From assembly GCA_963702995.1 (NCBI GenBank), contig OY969783.1, positions 868,001 through 932,000 on the forward strand: a stretch of 64,000 nt of DNA, written 5' to 3'. The position numbers and the translations under genes are program-made. The first letter of the stretch is position 1, and each line of letters opens with the position of its first letter. This document shows positions 23,416 through 33,303 of the stretch, piece after piece. This DNA is from MFD04580-c1 sp963702995 (GTDB lineage: Bacteria; Planctomycetota; Phycisphaerae; Tepidisphaerales; Tepidisphaeraceae). Below the pieces are notes generated by a model that was not told where the DNA came from, did no database searches, and saw only the letters and a program-made list of their open reading frames with translations.

Positions 23416-24802
23416 GCGCCGTCTCGCAATCGAGGATCGGCGCAGGTATCGTCCGCAACGTGACGCTTCCGGTGGTTTTGATCGTTCTGGCGGCCCTGGC
23501 GGGGGCCGTCGTGGCGTATGGGACCGACGCCGGATGGGGCTCCATCCACCACGGGCTCGATCTCATCATCTGGTCCCGCCGGCTTCAGTGGCCGCTTGTC
23601 ACCTTGTCGCTGCTGCTCTGCGTCACCCTGATCGCACTTGTGATCGGAGGGAAAAAACGCGCCTGGTGGTTGATCGGGCTCGGGCCGATCCTCGCGCTGT
23701 TTGTCCACCGGTTTGCCAGCGACCGCGGGCGGCCGCCGGCGGTCGCCGATGAGCCGACCTGGGTCGCCGCCGCCGATCGGCCTTCCCCCGACCCGGCCCT
23801 CCCCGCCGACGACGACTGGGTCGTCGGGCTCACGTTCAACGATGTCGCTTACGCCTATCCTTTCGCTTCGCTCTTTAGGACGCCGGTGGTCGTGCAGTCC
23901 GATCGCGAGAAGCGGCTGGTCCTGCTCTGGTCCGCGTACGCCAACCGGGCGCTCGCGTTCCAGGCATCGAACGGTCTTCGTGCCCGCGATCTGGAAGTCG
24001 TCTCGAGCCCGGCGAACGCGCTGCTCGTCTATCACTCCCGCACCGGCCGCTTCATCAATGGAGTGACCGGACAGACCACCGACGGCAAGACGCCCGAACT
24101 CTTTCGAGCCGTGATTCCGACGGTGAAGACCACCTGGAAGCGCTGGCGCCTCTCCCATCCGGCGACGAAGGTGATGCCGCAGCCGGCCGCTGTCCCCAAC
24201 GCGCCGTTTCGCCCGCCGACTCAGCCGATTATGCCCGTCTATCGCATGCCCGATGAGGCGCCTTCCGAATACGTTTCGGACGATGCCAGCCGTTCCGCCA
24301 CCGGCCCGTCAGCGCCGCCCATCACCGACATCCGGGTGACGCTCATCGGTTCCGCCCAACCGGCGGCCGTTCCAAGCGCGGAGATCGGCGTCGCCCCCGC
24401 CAACCTTGCCGCCGACGGAGGCCCTTGCGTGGTGGTCCGCGCGAACCCGCTTGATTATCCGCAGGCGTTCGACGCGCGATCCGTGCAGGCCACTTTCCCG
24501 CGGTTCGTGTCGCTCGGCCGCGAGGGCACAAAGCATCCGGAGGCCCTGCTGCGGGAGATGGAGACCGGCACCCTCTGGTCCGCGCGGGCGCTCAGGTTGC
24601 CGGGGGGCGGGGCGGGCGCCTTGTGCCGCTGCCGGTCGATGAAGGAGTCGATTGGCGTGTGGCTCGGTATTGGATCAAAGGCCTGGAGTTGACGCACCCG
24701 CCGCCCGAGCCGATCCAGATCGATCCCGAGCCGGCCGCCCAGTCGTCGGACAAATCGCCCGCCCGTCGAAGGCCGCGCAAGCGCACCGCTCAACCGAATT
24801 GA
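23409..24802 (+). CDS. DUF3179 domain-containing membrane protein, frameshifted
   Basis: The N-terminus has membrane segments (LPVVLIVLAALAGAVVAYG; LVTLSLLLCVTLIALVIG; WWLIGLGPILALFV). The DUF3179 domain follows: VVGLTFNDVAYAYPF, VLLWSAYANRALAF, then RFINGVTGQTTDG. The last module has FVSLGREGTKHPEALLREME and GTLWSA. Near 24602-24616 a poly-G stretch breaks the frame; in the next frame the expected ending appears (RLVPLPVDEGVDWRVARYW, then IKGLELTHPPP), giving a true stop at 24802. The biochemical role of DUF3179 is unknown. The start is uncertain: GTG at 23409 lies in the terminal repeat of element copy 2, and no ATG precedes the first helix. Confidence 0.72.
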
Positions 24803-24821
24803 GACCGAAGGGTCAGCCGCA

Positions 24822-25052
24822 TCAGACTCGCGTTCGGAACCCCATGGCCCGCATGACGCACCACCCGGCGCGCGCTTCAAAGATGCCGAAGCCGCCCATC
24901 AGCGCCAGCGCGACGCAAACGACCCAGCGGACGGTCGAGCCGCTTTGGATGGCCCAGAAGAAAGCGAGCACGCCCGCCGCGACCATCAGAACGATGCCGT
25001 AGAGCAGTCGAACCACCTTCCCGCGCGCGTCGATGTTGCAAGACAATGCCAT
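24822..25052 (-). CDS. DUF2892-like small inner-membrane protein
   Basis: The product is 76 residues with two membrane helices: VRLLYGIVLMVAAGVLAFFWA and WVVCVALALMGGFGIFEA. The start (CNIDARGKVVRLL) and the end (GWCVMRAMGFRT) resemble the YgaP-type DUF2892 family, in which a two-helix hairpin stands alone or follows a rhodanese. The physiological role is not established. It converges with the DUF3179 gene 20 bp away, and its upstream side abuts copy 3 of the 225-bp element 13 bp from the start codon. Confidence 0.75.
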   Translation of the reverse strand: MALSCNIDARGKVVRLLYGIVLMVAAGVLAFFWAIQSGSTVRWVVCVALALMGGFGIFEARAGWCVMRAMGFRTRV

Positions 25053-25064
25053 AGGTGGCTGATC

Positions 25065-25288
25065 CTAGCACTACAGCGCTGAACAGCCGTAAAGCCTTGC
25101 CAAAAAAGAGAAATCCGAAGCACGAAATCCCAAAGAAGCAGAAAAGAAGACGAAGCGGAAAAGGCTCCCCTGCCGCATCCGCTTTCATCGGTTTTTTTCT
25201 TTCCGCTTGGTCATTCCTTCGGATTTCGGGCTTCGGATTTTGCCTTCTTCGTTAGGCCGCGATTCGCCAGGTAGCGCTGTAGTGCTAG
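25065..25288. repeat. Interspersed ~225-bp hairpin element, copy 3
   Basis: The ends are CTAGCACTACAGCGCT and AGCGCTGTAGTGCTAG, a perfect 16-bp inverted repeat. The inner arms hold AAATCCGAAGCACGAAAT and TTCGGATTTCGGGCTTCGG. Copy 1, reverse-complemented, matches it closely along its whole length. It lies between divergently oriented genes. No coding frame is credible inside it. Confidence 0.85.
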
Positions 25289-25696
25289 GCGAATCGGGCA
25301 GCGCTTGCCCTCATGTGCGTTCATGTGCCCAGGTGCCGACACTCCGGCTGGCGATGGACAACCTCCCCGGCCAATCAGTATGCTTGGCCACGTCACAGAA
25401 CGGTTGAACGCTCGGCGCTGCCGGAGTCCGAACTGCGCGGCGATCCGACTCGACAGGATGTTCTAGCGCTCACGCCGGCGGCGAATCGGGCGGAAGTTTG
25501 TAGAAAGCTCGCGATCTTGCCGATGGAGCCGATACATCGACCCGCGCCACGGCGAGCCGGGGCGTCGCCCCAATCAGAAGGTTCTTAAGGAGTTGGCGTC
25601 CCTTCGGACGGTGCCGTACGGGATCGGCGGCGCTTTTTCGCGGCCGGCCGACCTGTTCGTTCGGCCCGTTCGTTCGTCTGTCGCCTACGGATTCAC
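25289..25696. other. Intergenic, no recognisable gene
   Basis: About 400 bp before manC. I see no protein-like frame, RNA gene or clear hairpin. It probably holds the manC promoter, but no convincing -35/-10 pair can be pointed out. Confidence 0.4.
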
Positions 25697-26800
25697 ATGC
25701 AATACGGTGTCATCATGGCCGGCGGGGCGGGCACGCGATTGTGGCCGCTCTCCAGGGCGCCCAAACCCAAGCAACTGCTCCAGATCGTCCGCGGCAAGAG
25801 CTTGCTTCAATTGAGCTACGAGCGGCTTCGCGGGGTATTGCCCGCCGAGCGGATCTTTGTCTGCACCGGCGCCGCCCATGGCGCCGCCGTCCTGGAGAAC
25901 CTCCCCGAACTGCCGAAGGAGAACCTGCTCGGCGAGCCGACCGGCCGCGATACGGCCAACGCCGTCGGGTTCCCCGCCGCCGTCCTCTACGCACGCGATA
26001 AGGATGCCGTTGTCGTCGTCACGACCGCCGACCACGTGATCGAGCCGGTCGAGGCGTTCCAGGCGGCCGTCCGAACCGCCTTCGCCGTCGCCGAGCAGCA
26101 GCCCGCCTCCCTGGTGACCTTCGGCATCGTCCCCACCTACGGCCACACGGGCCTTGGGTACGTGCAGCGCGGGGAAACCCTCAAGCTGACCGGCGGCTCA
26201 GTCGCCTACCGCGTGCAGGCCTTCAAAGAGAAGCCCGACAAGGCGACCGCCGACCGCTACGTCGAAACCGGCCGCTATTATTGGAACAGCGGCATGTTCG
26301 TCTGGCGCTGCGACACCGTCCTGAACGAACTCGCCCAGCACCTGCCCGCGTCGTACGAGGGCCTGACGAAGATCGCGGCCGCCTGGGGCACGCCGCAGCG
26401 CGACGCCGTCCTCAACGCCGTCTACCCCACGCTCCCGAAGATCAGCATCGACTACGGCGTGATGGAGCCCGCGTCGCAGGGGAAGGGGCATGCCCAGGTC
26501 GCCGTGGTGGAAATGCCGGTCCAGTGGCTCGACGTCGGCTCCTGGCCGCAACTGGCCGAAACACTGGCGACCGACGACCATAACAACGCCCACGAGTGCG
26601 GCACCTGCCTCTTCGTCGACTCCGACGACAACATCGTCGTCAGCGACGACCCGGAGCACCTGATTACCCTGATCGGGATCAGCGACATGATCGTCGTCCA
26701 CACGAAGGACGCGACGATGATGTGCCCGAAGAACGAAGCCCAGCGGGTTAAAGACCTGGTCGCGAAGGTCAAGGAAAAGTATGGAGCGAAGTACCTCTGA
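25697..26800 (+). CDS. manC: Mannose-1-phosphate guanylyltransferase
   Basis: The enzyme makes GDP-mannose from GTP and mannose 1-phosphate for glycan and polysaccharide synthesis. This 367-residue form has the nucleotidyltransferase start MAGGAGTRLWPLSRAPKPKQ, FVCTGAAHGAA, then EPTGRDTANAVGFPAA and VVTTADHVI. FKEKPDKATADRYV and YYWNSGMFVWR are the sugar-binding signature motifs. SIDYGVME and WLDVGSW are also canonical. It lacks the extra C-terminal cupin isomerase domain of bifunctional AlgA-type enzymes. The ATG at 25697 starts directly before the first beta strand. It is monocistronic here. Confidence 0.92.
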   Translation: MQYGVIMAGGAGTRLWPLSRAPKPKQLLQIVRGKSLLQLSYERLRGVLPAERIFVCTGAAHGAAVLENLPELPKENLLGEPTGRDTANAVGFPAAVLYARDKDAVVVVTTADHVIEPVEAFQAAVRTAFAVAEQQPASLVTFGIVPTYGHTGLGYVQRGETLKLTGGSVAYRVQAFKEKPDKATADRYVETGRYYWNSGMFVWRCDTVLNELAQHLPASYEGLTKIAAAWGTPQRDAVLNAVYPTLPKISIDYGVMEPASQGKGHAQVAVVEMPVQWLDVGSWPQLAETLATDDHNNAHECGTCLFVDSDDNIVVSDDPEHLITLIGISDMIVVHTKDATMMCPKNEAQRVKDLVAKVKEKYGAKYL

Positions 26801-26816
26801 TCGCTGCGCTTAAACT

Positions 26817-26955
26817 TTAAATCGGAAATCCGAAGCTACAAAAAGCAGATAGAAATTGAAGAAGAAAGCTCGAAACAAATTGTCTCCGTTTCGAGCTTTC
26901 TTCATTTTCCGGATTTCCGCTTGCTTCGAATTTCTTGCTTCGGATGTTCCGCTTC
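26817..26955. repeat. Hairpin repeat between convergent genes
   Basis: The left arm has GGAAATCCGAAGC and AAGAAAGCTCGAAAC; the right arm has GTTTCGAGCTTTCTT and GCTTCGGATGTTCC. The inner pair GAAAGCTCGAAAC / GTTTCGAGCTTTC is a perfect stem with a loop of about 11 bases. It sits between the ends of manC (plus) and scpA (minus), so it could terminate both. It shares the CCGAAGC motif with the 225-bp element but lacks that element's terminal repeats. Confidence 0.7.
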
Positions 26956-26957
26956 CC

Positions 26958-27846
26958 CTACGCCTCTTCGGCCAGATTGAGAGACGCAAACTCGTATGTC
27001 TTGCGGTGTTCCTCCGAAGCCGGTTCGATCTCGACCTCGAACGTGCCTTCGCTCTGGCGGATGACCACCTTCTTCTGGCGGATCAGCTCCAGCAGGGCGA
27101 GGAAGACCCCGATCATTTCGCTGCGGCTGTTGCGCCCTTCGATCAGCGATCGCAGCGTCATTATCCCCTCGCGCCCGACCCGGTCCTCGATGTCGGCGGC
27201 GTGGAGGTCGATCGGCGTGTCGTCGTACGTCACCTCATGGAACCGCGGCTTGCGAACGCCGACTTCCTTCATCAGTCGATCGAACGCCGCCAGCAGGTCC
27301 CACACCTGCACCTCTTCAAGGTCAACCGGCGGCGGCTCATCGGCGTCACTGCCCACCTTCGCCGGATAGCGCGGAAAGCGGTTCTCGTGCTCGACCTGCC
27401 GACGCTCCAGGAGCGTCGCGGAATCTTTGAAGCGCTTGTACTCCAGAAGCTTCTGCACCAGTTCGAGCCGCGGGTCGGACAGCTCCTGCGCGGCGCTGGC
27501 CGAGCCGTCCTTCTCGGCGGCCGCCGGCGCGGGGGAGGAGCATCGCCGACTTGATCTCCATCAGCGTCGCGGCCATCACCAGGAATTCTCCGGCGACGTT
27601 GATGTCAAACCCCGCCCGGTCCTTCAGACCGCCGAGCAACTGCAGATAACCCATGTAGCTGTCGGTGATCCGCGCGATCGGGATGTCATAGATGTCCAGC
27701 TCGTCCCGCTTGATCAGATAGAGCAGCAGGTCGAGCGGTCCGTTGTAGACGTCGAGCTCGACGCGGTACTCGGGTGAGCCGATAGGGGTTGCGGCGGCCG
27801 AGGGATCAGAGGCGTCGAGCAGGTCGCTGGGGGTGTCCGCTTGCAT
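26958..27846 (-). CDS. scpA: Segregation and condensation protein A, frameshifted
   Basis: ScpA is the kleisin subunit that bridges SMC heads in chromosome condensation. The N-terminal frame starts at 27846 (MQADTPSDLLDASD) and holds the conserved YNGPLDLLLYLIKRDELDIYD-like stretch, DSYMGYLQLL and LVMAATLMEIKSAMLL. Near 27530, in CCCCCGCGCCGGCGG, the frame changes. The next frame continues AAAEKDGSASAAQELSDPR, then LVQKLLEYKRFKDSATLLE. It ends with the C-terminal winged helix (SEMIGVFLALLELIRQKKV, then VVIRQSEGTFEVEI). Joined, it is about 295 residues, normal for ScpA. The protein is important for viability, so a base error is the likely explanation. scpB is not visible nearby. Confidence 0.87.
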
Positions 27847-28187
27847 CCACGTCCTTTTGTCTGACCGGCAACCCGAGGCGCCGCTCGGATCGTATCGGAC
27901 CGAAACGGCGCCGGATTTCCGGTCTGTCCGCCGCGATCTTATTGGCATCGGCCCAATAATCCACGTCAAACACGTCTCATCCCGTTTTTACATCGCCCGC
28001 AATGGCGTTATCATCGCAGCGTCACGGGCGTCAGTCTGACCGGCGCAGACCCTTCGGCCAGATGACATGCTGTCCCGCCTGGGCGTACGGATGCGCCTTC
28101 TGCGAGGTCGGCAAATCGACGTGACGGCGGCAGCGTGCACCGGGCTCGAACGTCTCGAGCGCAAACGGACAAGGATGTCACCGGCCC

Positions 28188-29210
28188 ATGAGCGACGACC
28201 TTCGCCAATTCGCTCGCCAAGTCATTGAAACGGAATCACTTGCTGTCAAAGGCGTGGCGGGCCTGCTCGACGACCGCTTTGACCGGGCGGTCGAATTGAT
28301 CCTCGGCTGCCCCGGCGCCGTACTTACGAGCGGGATCGGGAAAGCGGGGCACGTCGCCCGCAAGCTTTCGGCCTCCTTTTCCAGCACCGGGACGCCGAGC
28401 CACTTCCTCAATCCGGCCGAGGCGCTGCATGGCGACGTCGGCTCGGTTCGGAAGGGGGATATCGTCGTGATCCTCTCTTACAGCGGGGAGAGCGACGAGA
28501 TCCAGCGCCTGTTGAACGTCCTGAAAAAGCTCGGGCACGCGGTGATCGCGATCACCTCTACTTCAAACAACGCCCTCGCTCGTTACTCCGACGTGGTCCT
28601 GGAACTGGGCAGGATCGAAGAGGCCTGCCCGCTCGGCCTGGCCCCCAGCGCTTCAACCACGGCCATGCTGGCGCTGGGGGACGCGCTATTCCTGACCGTC
28701 ATGAAGGCCCGCCGCTTCACCGCGGACGAATTCGCCCTCTATCACCCGGCCGGGCAACTGGGGCGAAAGCTGATCAAGGTCCGTGAGGCGATGAGCTTCC
28801 GCGCCGGCGAGAACCTGCCGATCGCGTCGGACCGGTTGACCGTCGGCCAGGTTCTGCACGAATCGAGCGCCGCCGGCAGCCAGACCAAGCGCTCCGCCCG
28901 ACGCCGAAGCGGGGCGGCCGTGCTTGTGGACGACGCGGGCCGCATCAGCGGCATCTTCACCGACGGGGACCTGCGGCGGCTGATCACCGACGGCGACGCA
29001 TCGGCGCTGCAGCGGCCGGTCCGCGAAGTGATGACCCCGGACCCGCGCCGAATCGACGGCGACCGGCTGGCCAGCGAAGCGATCGCCGTCATGCGGCCGC
29101 TCCGGATCGACGACCTCCCCGTCGTCGATGCCGACGATCGGCCGATCGGGCTGATTGACATCCAGGACCTGGTCGTCCTGCGAATGCTGGACGTAGACCC
29201 GGCGACGTAA
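28188..29210 (+). CDS. kdsD: Arabinose-5-phosphate isomerase, KpsF/GutQ family
   Basis: This converts ribulose 5-phosphate to arabinose 5-phosphate, the first step to Kdo for lipopolysaccharide. The 340-residue length is normal. An N-terminal SIS domain has VLTSGIGKAGHVARKLSASF, HGDVGSVRKGDIVVILSYSG, then ACPLGLAPSASTTAMLALGD and HPAGQLGRKL. Two CBS domains follow, linked by a short Ser/Arg-rich insert: FTDGDLRRLI and DDLPVVDADDRPIGLIDIQD. The next gene, 35 bp downstream on the same strand, is the LptC-like protein, the usual neighbour of kdsD in other bacteria, which strengthens the assignment. Confidence 0.93.
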   Translation: MSDDLRQFARQVIETESLAVKGVAGLLDDRFDRAVELILGCPGAVLTSGIGKAGHVARKLSASFSSTGTPSHFLNPAEALHGDVGSVRKGDIVVILSYSGESDEIQRLLNVLKKLGHAVIAITSTSNNALARYSDVVLELGRIEEACPLGLAPSASTTAMLALGDALFLTVMKARRFTADEFALYHPAGQLGRKLIKVREAMSFRAGENLPIASDRLTVGQVLHESSAAGSQTKRSARRRSGAAVLVDDAGRISGIFTDGDLRRLITDGDASALQRPVREVMTPDPRRIDGDRLASEAIAVMRPLRIDDLPVVDADDRPIGLIDIQDLVVLRMLDVDPAT

Positions 29211-29245
29211 CCGGCAGACCGCCTCCGGCGGGCAAGAGGGCCTTC

Positions 29246-32200
29246 ATGCGATCGATCATCCTTTCCATTGCGACCATGGCGGCCCTCGGCGGCGGCTTCG
29301 CGGTCTACAAGGCCACCCAGCGCCCCGTCGCGCGGATGGCGGCCGCAAGCGGCACGCCGCCCCGCCCGATGGCGGTGCGGCCGGACGAGGCCCGCGTCGG
29401 CGGCTCCGGCGCCGGCGATCGCCCCTACATCCGCAACTTCGATAAGGAGGGCAAGCTCGCCTCGCGCTTCCGGGCCAGCGAATATGAGCCCGAAGGAGGC
29501 GGGCGCGTCCACGTCATCAAGCCCGTCGCCGACTTCTACCAATACCCCAAAGGGCACACCCAGCGGATCCACATCGAAGGGGTCAGCGGCGATGTGGTCG
29601 TCCAGCAGCCGGCCGGCAGCCACGCGACGTTCGAAAAAGGGGTCGCCGGCCCCCCCAAGCGCGGCCGCATCAAGGACGTGACAATCACCCTCTTCCCGGA
29701 GAACGACGTCATCGCGGCGGGCACGAAAGAGGCGCATTCGACGATGGTGCTCCGGACGGACAACATTGTCTTCGACAACGAAACCTTCGAAATCTCGACC
29801 GAGGCGATCAACAACGCCGACGGCACGGTCCTCACGCCCGCCGACCAGGTGCCGATCCATGTCGTCGGCGACGACTACGACTTCGACGGCCGCGGCCTCA
29901 CGCTCCAGTGGAATGACCTGGACAGCCGGCTGGAGCTGCTCGAAATCGCGCACGGCGATCGGCTGATCATCAAGCACCCCAACAGCGCCTCGGCGTCGCT
30001 TTTCGGCGGCGGTGGGCGCGAATCCTCCAAGCCGGCGGCCGCCGAGGGACCGGCGAGCCCGGCGGCCGCGAACTGGCCTCTGGACGCGGAGCACCCGCCT
30101 GCGCCGCTTGTCGATATGCGTGGGGTGCCGATTCGCCTGGCCGCGGCCGACGATGCGTCGGTCGGCGGGGCGGTGAAGGCGGCCGCCCCTGCGACGACAC
30201 TCACCACGCCGCGCAAGCCCGGCCGCGGGAAAAAAGGGGAGACGACCAAATCGGGCCGCCATGGCCCGCAGCCTCCCTATGTCGCTCGATTCGAAGACGA
30301 CGTCCGGGTGACGCAGGGCATCATCGACGTCAGCGAAAAGCCTGTGGCCACCGCCGATCTGATGACGATCGACTTCATGACCGGGAGCGGAGGAGCAAAG
30401 TCAACCACCGCTCCTTCGACGCGCCCGTCGCATGCCCACGCGTCAACGGAGCCGGCGTCCGCCGGTCAGACCCTCAACGGCCGGGCATCCAATGAAATCG
30501 CCGGCGCTCCAGGCGTTCGGCCGAGCCAGGGCGCACAGCCGACCGACACGGCCCGCGCGGGCGCCGATCTCGCTTCCCCTCCGGCTGGCCCGACGACGCG
30601 GCCGATCTGGGTGGACGCCTCGGGCGCTCCGCTGCACGCGCTGCCGCTCACGCGCCCAAGCGGCGACGCGGGGGAGCCCGCGCAGCCTGTAATCGTCCGA
30701 TGGACGGGGAAGCTTCGCGTGACGCCGATCCCCAGCGTCGGTCCTGGTGATGACTCCGTCGGCCCCCCCGCCTCGCTTACTCCCGTCGCGGACGCCGCAC
30801 CGGCCGCTCCAGTGCTCCATCCGGGCGAATCGATCATTCACCTCACCGGGACGACCGCGCCGGTTCATGTCGTGCGCGAGTCGGACGAGGTGCACTGCGC
30901 CCGCCTCGACTACTTCTCGCCCGCGGGCAGTGTTTCGCTCTACCACTCAAATGAGTTCCCGCGCGTTGTGATTACGCAGAAGCCCGATCCGCGGCCCGTC
31001 CCCGCGGCCGACAACGGGGTAACGACGCAGCCCGCCGCTCCGGCCCTCGCCGAGCGCGACGACTCCAACGACACGATCGTCACCACCGAGACCGTCCACT
31101 ACGACGGCGCAACCCATATCGCCACCCTGCTGGGGGACAGCCGCGCGATCGTCCACCTCAAGCAGGACGAAGACGCTGCGACCAAGGTGGACGGCCCGAC
31201 AAAGCCGAACCAGGTCATGGACCTCCGTTGGAGCAAGCTGGCGCTGATCTATATGCTCCGCCAGGAGGGCGGCCGGCAGGCAAAAACGATCGATCACGCC
31301 CACGTCGAGGGGGATGTGGACCTGAATCACCCGCAGCTCGCGCTCAAATCGCAGGTGCTCGACGCATTTTTCCAGCCTGACAAGATCACGCCCAACCAGG
31401 CCGCGCCGGACAAGAACTCACCCGATGTGGCGACCGCCGCCGCGATCGCGACGGCTATGGGGGCCGCCGACGATACGGCCGCCGGGCAGGCCCAGCTCCG
31501 AAAGGTCATCGCGACCGATCACGTCCTCTCCATCCTGACCGACGAAGCGGGCAAGAAGCAGCACGTGGATTGCGCCCGCCTGGAGATGCAAACCTCCATG
31601 ACGGCCGCCGGAAAGCTCTACCCGCGGCAGGTCTATGCCGACGGCGCCCCGATCACGCCAGATGCCTCGGCGATCGCCGCGTCAACGCCGCAAAGCCCCG
31701 ACGCCCACGCTTACGACGAAAATCAGGACATGAAAGCGAGCCACATCGAGTTGACGCTCGCGCCGACGATCGGCCCGGCGACGCGGCCGGCCGAGCTGAA
31801 ATCGATGACCGCCACCGACCGCGTTCGCATCGTCTCCGCCGACGGCGCCAACGCCTGGGCGGACAAGGTCAACGTGGTGATGATCAACGGCGAGCCCCAC
31901 GCCCGCCTCACCGGCAAGAAGGCGGCAGGAACCTCCCCGGAACTGTGGGCCAAGGTGGTGGACGCCAAGAAGAATATCGTCGCCGGGCCGATCATCACGG
32001 TGGACCCGAAGACGAATCATGCCACCGTCGATGGCCCCGGCTCGATGCACGTGCTGCGGCAGGAAGAGTCGCCCACCGCCAAACCGCGGCCGGTCGATAT
32101 CACCTGGAAGAACAACGCCCTAATGGACGCCCTGGCGAACCGAATTGATGTCTTTGGCCCGGCGACGGTCGTCTCGACGGACCTTGATGGCACAGTCAAC

Positions 32201-33262
32201 ACCGCCGTCGGCGCCAACATCCACATCGACCTGGCCGACAAGCCGCCCGAGGCGGGGCCCTCCACGCGGCCGACATCGCCGGGGCCGGCGATCGCCTCAC
32301 CAGCCGGGCAACCCGTGCGACCGCCCGGCCCCGGCGTGCGGCCCAGCGCGGTTGCCTCGGCGACGCTCGGCGGGTCCACACCGCCTGCCGCGGCGCCGGC
32401 CGCCATGCACGTCAGCGGCCACGCGCTTCCGCTGACGCTTCCTTCCGCGGCCGATGCCGGCCACGCCCCCGCGGACGGGATGAAGATGGACATCATGAAG
32501 AACAAGGTCGTCACCGCGATGACGCTGACCAAGGACGCGGTGGTGAAATCGACCCTGGCGGACGCGGTCGGCGGGGGCACCCTTCGCGAATTTGAGCTGA
32601 AGTCGAGCATCGTCCGCTATGAGCTGACCGGCCAGGCCCCGACCCCCAAGCAGCCCGAAGGCAAGACGCGAATCGTTGTCCCCGCGCCAGGGCAAATGCT
32701 CGTCCGCGACCATCGCCCGCCCGCGCCGACCGCGGCCGGCCCGACCGAGCATGGCCCCAACGGCCCGGGCGCTACGGCCTTCCAGTGGGCGCGGAGCCTC
32801 ACCTACGACGAGGCCACCCGCACGGCGACGCTGATCGGCGACGTCGCCGTCGTCCACAAGAGCGACGATCCCAGGGAAGAGCCCGTCCGGCTCGACGCCG
32901 ACAAAGTCGTCGCCGTCTTCGAGCCGCGACCTGATGCGGCCGCCAAGCCGACGACCCGCTCGGCCAGCCCCGGCGACTCAACCGCGATGGCGTCGGAGTC
33001 TCTGCAACTCAAATCAGTGGTCGCGACGGCCGCCCCCAACTCCGTCCTCACGGTGACCCGTGCCGGATCGACCATGACCGGCGTGAAGCTCACCTTCGAC
33101 CCCGCCACCCAATGGATGACCGCCACCGGCACCCCGCGCAGCCCGGCCGTCTTCCACGACCCCAGCCGCTCCGGGTCGGTCTATGCCGAACAGCTCGAGT
33201 GGAACACCGAGACCTGGCAGATCCGCTCGAAAAACGTCTCGTCGAGTGCGATGCATCGGTAG
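29246..33262 (+). CDS. Giant LptC/LptA-like lipopolysaccharide export protein
   Basis: The N-terminus has a signal or anchor helix (ILSIATMAALGGGFAVY). The first 250 residues resemble LptC: PYIRNFDKEGKLASRFRASE, then beta-rich repeats such as RIHIEGVSGDVVV and HSTMVLRTDNIVFDNETFEI. Further on are repeated OstA/LptA-like beta strands separated by Ala/Pro/Thr-rich linkers: VHYDGATHIATLLGDSRAIV, LTYDEATRTATLIGDVAVVH, WMTATGTPRSPAVFHD. At 1,338 residues it is several times longer than LptC (~190) or LptA (~185), so it may fuse an LptC head to a chain of LptA-like modules spanning the periplasm; that is inference. Its place after kdsD matches the usual kdsD-kdsC-lptC-lptA order, without kdsC. Confidence 0.75.
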   Translation: MRSIILSIATMAALGGGFAVYKATQRPVARMAAASGTPPRPMAVRPDEARVGGSGAGDRPYIRNFDKEGKLASRFRASEYEPEGGGRVHVIKPVADFYQYPKGHTQRIHIEGVSGDVVVQQPAGSHATFEKGVAGPPKRGRIKDVTITLFPENDVIAAGTKEAHSTMVLRTDNIVFDNETFEISTEAINNADGTVLTPADQVPIHVVGDDYDFDGRGLTLQWNDLDSRLELLEIAHGDRLIIKHPNSASASLFGGGGRESSKPAAAEGPASPAAANWPLDAEHPPAPLVDMRGVPIRLAAADDASVGGAVKAAAPATTLTTPRKPGRGKKGETTKSGRHGPQPPYVARFEDDVRVTQGIIDVSEKPVATADLMTIDFMTGSGGAKSTTAPSTRPSHAHASTEPASAGQTLNGRASNEIAGAPGVRPSQGAQPTDTARAGADLASPPAGPTTRPIWVDASGAPLHALPLTRPSGDAGEPAQPVIVRWTGKLRVTPIPSVGPGDDSVGPPASLTPVADAAPAAPVLHPGESIIHLTGTTAPVHVVRESDEVHCARLDYFSPAGSVSLYHSNEFPRVVITQKPDPRPVPAADNGVTTQPAAPALAERDDSNDTIVTTETVHYDGATHIATLLGDSRAIVHLKQDEDAATKVDGPTKPNQVMDLRWSKLALIYMLRQEGGRQAKTIDHAHVEGDVDLNHPQLALKSQVLDAFFQPDKITPNQAAPDKNSPDVATAAAIATAMGAADDTAAGQAQLRKVIATDHVLSILTDEAGKKQHVDCARLEMQTSMTAAGKLYPRQVYADGAPITPDASAIAASTPQSPDAHAYDENQDMKASHIELTLAPTIGPATRPAELKSMTATDRVRIVSADGANAWADKVNVVMINGEPHARLTGKKAAGTSPELWAKVVDAKKNIVAGPIITVDPKTNHATVDGPGSMHVLRQEESPTAKPRPVDITWKNNALMDALANRIDVFGPATVVSTDLDGTVNTAVGANIHIDLADKPPEAGPSTRPTSPGPAIASPAGQPVRPPGPGVRPSAVASATLGGSTPPAAAPAAMHVSGHALPLTLPSAADAGHAPADGMKMDIMKNKVVTAMTLTKDAVVKSTLADAVGGGTLREFELKSSIVRYELTGQAPTPKQPEGKTRIVVPAPGQMLVRDHRPPAPTAAGPTEHGPNGPGATAFQWARSLTYDEATRTATLIGDVAVVHKSDDPREEPVRLDADKVVAVFEPRPDAAAKPTTRSASPGDSTAMASESLQLKSVVATAAPNSVLTVTRAGSTMTGVKLTFDPATQWMTATGTPRSPAVFHDPSRSGSVYAEQLEWNTETWQIRSKNVSSSAMHR

Positions 33263-33303
33263 CTTGGGGCCCCTTCGAAGGGCCACACGGAGCCCGGAGC
33301 TCC

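Noticed and set aside
28742..30262. A 506-codon minus-strand frame
   Set aside because: Antisense to kdsD and the LptC-like gene; no domain or signal is visible in it.
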